DNA of 64,000 bases from Saccharopolyspora erythraea. Its GTDB lineage: Bacteria > Actinomycetota > Actinomycetes > Mycobacteriales > Pseudonocardiaceae. A program made the position numbers and the translations under genes. Of this stretch, positions 61,338 through 64,000 are shown piece by piece. The stretch is taken from assembly GCF_018141105.1 (NCBI RefSeq), contig NZ_CP054839.1, positions 8,179,898 to 8,243,897 on the forward strand. The letters are read 5' to 3'. Every line of letters begins with the position of its first letter. The first letter of the stretch is position 1. Under the pieces are notes generated by a model, which was given only the letters and a program-made list of their open reading frames with translations, did not search any database and was not told the DNA's origin.

Positions 61338-62348
61338 TCACCGGGTCTCGCCCGGCTTGTCGGTGTCGCGGGAACGGTCTTCGATCACCCCGGGGATCTC
61401 ACCGGGTTCGTCGTGGGAGGCCGACTCCTCGACCTTCGCCGCGGGCTCGGCCTTCGCCTCGGCCCCGGGCTCGGTGGCGCTCCGCGCGGCGGGCTCCGCC
61501 TTCGCCGCGCCGGTGCTGCCGCTCGCGGTGACCGCGGTCGAGTCGACCACAGCGGGCGCGCCGGCCTTCTCGGCCTCCTCGCGGTCGATCCGGCGGTAGA
61601 CCACGCGCTGCTGCCCGAGCGTCCAGAAGTTGTTGGCCAGCCAGTAGATCAGGATCGCCAGCGGCAGGAACGGTCCGCCGACGATGGCGAACATCGGGAA
61701 CAGCCACAGCGTCATCCGGTTCATCACCGCGGTCTGCGGGTTCTGCGCGGCCTCGGCCGTCTGCCGCTCCACGCCGTGGCGCGCGGTGAAGTGGGTCGCG
61801 ATCGCGGCCGCGATCATCAGCGGCACGCCGACCAGCAGCATCGAGGTCCGGTCGGTCTGGAAGTGCGCGAGCACCTCCGGCGCCTGGCTGATGGTGTTCG
61901 ACAGTTTCGCGCCGAACAGGTCTGCCTCGACGAAGGAGGCGACGTCCTCGGCGCTGAACACGTAGTTGGAGGGAGCACCGGGCCGGAACCCGTTGAGCAC
62001 GTGGAAGAGGCCGATGAAGACCGGCACCTGCACCAGCATCGGCAGGCAGCCGCTGACCGGGTTGAACCCGTGCTCGGCCTGGAGCTTCTGCATCTCCTGG
62101 GCCATCTTCTGCCGGTCGTCGCCGTACTTCTCCTGCAGCGCCTTGATGTGCGGCGCGAACTCCTGCATCTTCTTCATCGACCGGACCTGGTGCACGAACG
62201 GCTTGAACAGCAGCGCCCGCAGCGTGAAGACCAGGAACACGACCGACAGCGCCCACGCGAAGCCGCTGGCGGGGTCCAGCACGAAACCGAACACCTCGTG
62301 CCAGAACCACAGGATGGCCGACACCGGGTAGTAGATGAAATCCAGCAC
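61338..62348 (-). CDS. yidC: Membrane protein insertase YidC
   Basis: Insertase that places proteins in the cytoplasmic membrane alone or with SecYEG, 336 residues. Five hydrophobic segments are present: early (FIYYPVSAILWFWHEVFGFV), then ASGFAWALSVVFLVFTLRAL with the conserved arginine, CLPMLVQVPVFIGLFHVLNG, and two close to AIVGGPFLPLAILIYWLANN. The cytoplasmic hairpin (MKKMQEFAPHIKALQEKYGD) lies after helix 2. About 85 C-terminal residues form an Ala/Glu-rich tail. The GTG at 62348 was chosen after GAGGAG. It is four bases after yidD. Confidence 0.95.
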   Translation of the reverse strand: MLDFIYYPVSAILWFWHEVFGFVLDPASGFAWALSVVFLVFTLRALLFKPFVHQVRSMKKMQEFAPHIKALQEKYGDDRQKMAQEMQKLQAEHGFNPVSGCLPMLVQVPVFIGLFHVLNGFRPGAPSNYVFSAEDVASFVEADLFGAKLSNTISQAPEVLAHFQTDRTSMLLVGVPLMIAAAIATHFTARHGVERQTAEAAQNPQTAVMNRMTLWLFPMFAIVGGPFLPLAILIYWLANNFWTLGQQRVVYRRIDREEAEKAGAPAVVDSTAVTASGSTGAAKAEPAARSATEPGAEAKAEPAAKVEESASHDEPGEIPGVIEDRSRDTDKPGETR

Positions 62349-62352
62349 TGAG

Positions 62353-62712
62353 CTACTCCTCGGCAGGGGTCTGGGGTGCGCGGGCACGACCTGACGTCCG
62401 GCGCGGCGGCACCGGGTCGAGTCCGCCCGGGTGCCACGGGCCGCAGCGAAGCAGCCTGCGCGCGGTGAGCCAGCTGCCCCGGAGGGCGCCGTGCACCGTC
62501 AGCGCCTCGACCGCGTACGCGCTGCAACTCGGGTAGAAGCGGCAGGACGGCGGCAACAGGGGAGAGATCACCTTGCGGTAGGCGTGCACCGGAACCAGCA
62601 GCACCCAGGCGAGCGGGCTCGCGCGCCGGCCTGGCGCTCGGAGCCTGTCTTCGTCGGTCACGAGGTCGTCCCGTGCCGGATCGCCTGCTGGTCTCACGGC
62701 GTCTTCTGCCAT
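62353..62712 (-). CDS. yidD: Membrane protein insertion efficiency factor YidD
   Basis: Small peripheral membrane protein that assists YidC, 119 residues. The family core is complete: [40 protein letters not shown] and [14 protein letters not shown], including the invariant cysteines. The N-terminal 30 residues and C-terminal tail are longer than in E. coli. The ATG at 62712 shares one base with the rnpA stop (TGATG), and its own stop is four bases before yidC, so rnpA, yidD and yidC are tightly coupled. Confidence 0.93.
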   Translation of the reverse strand: MAEDAVRPAGDPARDDLVTDEDRLRAPGRRASPLAWVLLVPVHAYRKVISPLLPPSCRFYPSCSAYAVEALTVHGALRGSWLTARRLLRCGPWHPGGLDPVPPRRTSGRARAPQTPAEE

Positions 62713-63203
62713 CACCTGGAACCCGTCGGAGGGCGTGCGGCGCCTTCGGCCCGGGTGCCGGTCAGGCGCAGCTTGCGCAACGCCGCGTCGAGGTCCGCAC
62801 CGAGGTCCCGGCTCGGCGCACCGGCCGCCGGGGGCAAGGCGCGTACCACCACCAGTGTGCCAGCGGGCAGCGCCGGGATGCGGTCGCGCATCAGGTGGCG
62901 CAGCTGACGGGCCACCCGGTGCCGGACCACGGCCGAACCCACGGCCTTGCTGACGACAAAACCCACCCGGGTCGACTCGCTCGAATCCCGGGTGGGTGCC
63001 GTGTGCACGTCGGCTTCCGGTGACTCCGCGCGGTGGGACGGTCGCCCTTCGTTCCGGCCCGGGGGCGCGTCGAGTTCGGCGCGCGCCTCGGTGTCCGGCG
63101 GCAACACGTGCACCACCAGGCGGGACCGTCCGGCTCGGCGACCGCGGCGGACCACCAGGCGGAACTCCTGGCTCCTGGTCAGCCGGGCAGCCGCAGGAAG
63201 CAC
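62712..63203 (-). CDS. rnpA: Ribonuclease P protein component
   Basis: Protein subunit of RNase P, which matures tRNA 5' ends, 163 residues. The N-terminal segment is [20 protein letters not shown]. The RNR-type region reads [20 protein letters not shown] and continues QLRHLM. Between LVVHVLPP and RVGFVVSK an insert of about 40 polar residues (from [20 protein letters not shown]) makes it longer than the usual 115-125. It starts at GTG 63203, 10 bases after rpmH, and overlaps yidD. Confidence 0.93.
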   Translation of the reverse strand: MLPAAARLTRSQEFRLVVRRGRRAGRSRLVVHVLPPDTEARAELDAPPGRNEGRPSHRAESPEADVHTAPTRDSSESTRVGFVVSKAVGSAVVRHRVARQLRHLMRDRIPALPAGTLVVVRALPPAAGAPSRDLGADLDAALRKLRLTGTRAEGAARPPTGSR

Positions 63204-63213
63204 AGGCCGGCTG

Positions 63214-63357
63214 TCAGGCGGTCAGGCTGGCGCGACCCCTGCGACGGCGCGTGGCCACGATGGCCCGGCCCGCCCGGGTGCGCATGCGCAGCCGGAAGCC
63301 GTGCTTCCTGGCACGACGGCGGTTGTTCGGCTGGAAGGTGCGCTTGCCCTTGCTCAC
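63214..63357 (-). CDS. rpmH: 50S ribosomal protein bL34
   Basis: Small, very basic large-subunit protein, 47 residues. It reads [20 protein letters not shown], then [20 protein letters not shown] and ends RASLTA, the complete family sequence. The start is GTG 63357 and the stop TGA at 63216-63214. It is the first gene of the rpmH-rnpA-yidD-yidC-khpB operon leading away from dnaA, the near-universal bacterial arrangement. Confidence 0.97.
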   Translation of the reverse strand: MSKGKRTFQPNNRRRARKHGFRLRMRTRAGRAIVATRRRRGRASLTA

Positions 63358-64000
63358 GGTCGGATCTCCCGGTTACTACAGGCACGATGGCCACGGCTGG
63401 CCATGCTTGGTCTGGTCAGGTGTCCCACTGTTCTCAAGCCGCAGCCGCTCAGCCGACACCGAGCGGTGTGCATGGCACCTGCACGCGTCGGGCAGTGACA
63501 TCTGCCCAAGCGACATGCCCGCTCGTGAAGCGGGGGACTGTACGAGAGTACGCAGAGGTCTTCACCCGGTCGAATCCGGGGTGCCTTCGGCCGCTGCCGA
63601 GGCGGGCTCGGCAGTAGCCTGCCACACCGCCGATCTTGACGCACGGCGATGGGGTGGCTTGTCGCCCGATGGGCGCCTTGCTAGCGTGCGCCCCTGCGAT
63701 CCGGCCCGGCGAGGTGGGAGTCACCGGGCCCCGCGAGGTGTGCGTGACCTCGGTCGCAGCCGTGCCACCGGGCAGGTGGGGCGTTGCGGGGGACCCACGG
63801 CGGAACGATCGAGTACTCTGTCGTACCTTCGTACACAGTTGTGGACAACTCTGTGGACACCTGTGTGGGCAGGTGCCGTCAGGGTCTGACCCGCAAGGCG
63901 CAGCGCTCGCCGATCCCGCTCGTGACTCGTCGAGTGCGGTGTCCGGCCTGGGCAGCAGCGACGCAGGTCATTGCGCAGGCGAGGGGAGGGGAGCACACCG
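63358..64000. other. rpmH-dnaA intergenic region
   Basis: No gene is supported in these 643 bases. It should hold the divergent promoters of rpmH (minus) and dnaA (plus, beyond the window). Short dyads such as GTAC-GAGA-GTAC near 63540 are visible. DnaA boxes are listed separately. Confidence 0.7.
63840..63860 (+). promoter_or_regulatory. DnaA boxes in the dnaA upstream region
   Basis: TGTGGACAA (63840-63848, perfect) and TGTGGACAC (63852-63860) lie in tandem. The first is centred in the palindrome AGTTGT-GG-ACAACT (63837-63850). Their place upstream of the expected dnaA gene fits autoregulation by DnaA. Confidence 0.75.

Noticed and set aside
63565..63580. A tRNA T-arm-like hairpin CCCGG-TCGAAT-CCGGG
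   Set aside because: The loop is six rather than seven bases, and no acceptor stem, D-arm or anticodon arm can be built around it.

Overview
The window is high-GC actinobacterial chromosome next to the replication origin. Gene content and order (rpmH-rnpA-yidD-yidC-jag-rsmG-parA-parB, cwlM-trxA-trxB-sigM-murJ-pcnA, leuS, ino1-padR-ponA, rpsF-ssb-rpsR-rplI-dnaB) are those of actinobacterial origin regions. Two features point, by inference only, to a Pseudonocardiales bacterium such as Saccharopolyspora: a secreted protein starting MQTWAKRGVQAALVTGG, and arabinan/mannan-type GT-C glycosyltransferases. dnaA itself must lie just right of base 64000, because DnaA boxes appear at 63840-63860 after rpmH.

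Layout. 1-4.1 kb is an accessory patch of small regulator/effector pairs: an XRE-cupin regulator with an internal deletion, an Eis-like acetyltransferase, HxlR/RidA, and an XRE repressor divergent from a methionine aminopeptidase with paired 14-bp palindromes between them. 4.1-9.3 kb is the replication/ribosome block: dnaB (interrupted by a 502-residue class 3-type intein), a cluster of DnaA-box-like 9-mers, rplI, rpsR, ssb and rpsF with a probable S6:S18-responsive leader. 9.5-20.2 kb holds an LPXTG surface protein, endonuclease IV, two membrane glycosyltransferases, the PBP ponA, a zinc-ribbon protein, PadR and inositol-phosphate synthase. 20.3-31.8 kb is variable: two GGDEF proteins, a GT87 mannosyltransferase, two large secreted proteins, an AI-2E-type permease, a MacS-like two-component system and PTS enzyme I with a DasR-type operator on its start codon. 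32-43 kb has mycoredoxin, TetR/acyl-CoA oxidase, leuS, a phytase-like esterase, SdpI, YqgE and pcnA. 43-54 kb is the cell-wall/redox block: Nudix, DUF6049, MurJ, a membrane pseudokinase, SigM and its partner, TrxB, TrxA and CwlM. 54-63.4 kb is the segregation/membrane-insertion block, with six parS sites in 6.4 kb.

How it fits together. Most genes of the origin block are on the minus strand and so run with a leftward fork from dnaA. TrxB/TrxA and mycoredoxin both sit behind SigR/SigH-type promoters (GGAAY-N18-GTT), which suggests one thiol-stress regulon. MurJ, the pseudokinase, CwlM, PonA and the Ddl-like ligase form a peptidoglycan set of the kind controlled by PknB in mycobacteria. No CRISPR array, tRNA, rRNA or insertion sequence was seen. 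The intein is the only clear mobile element.
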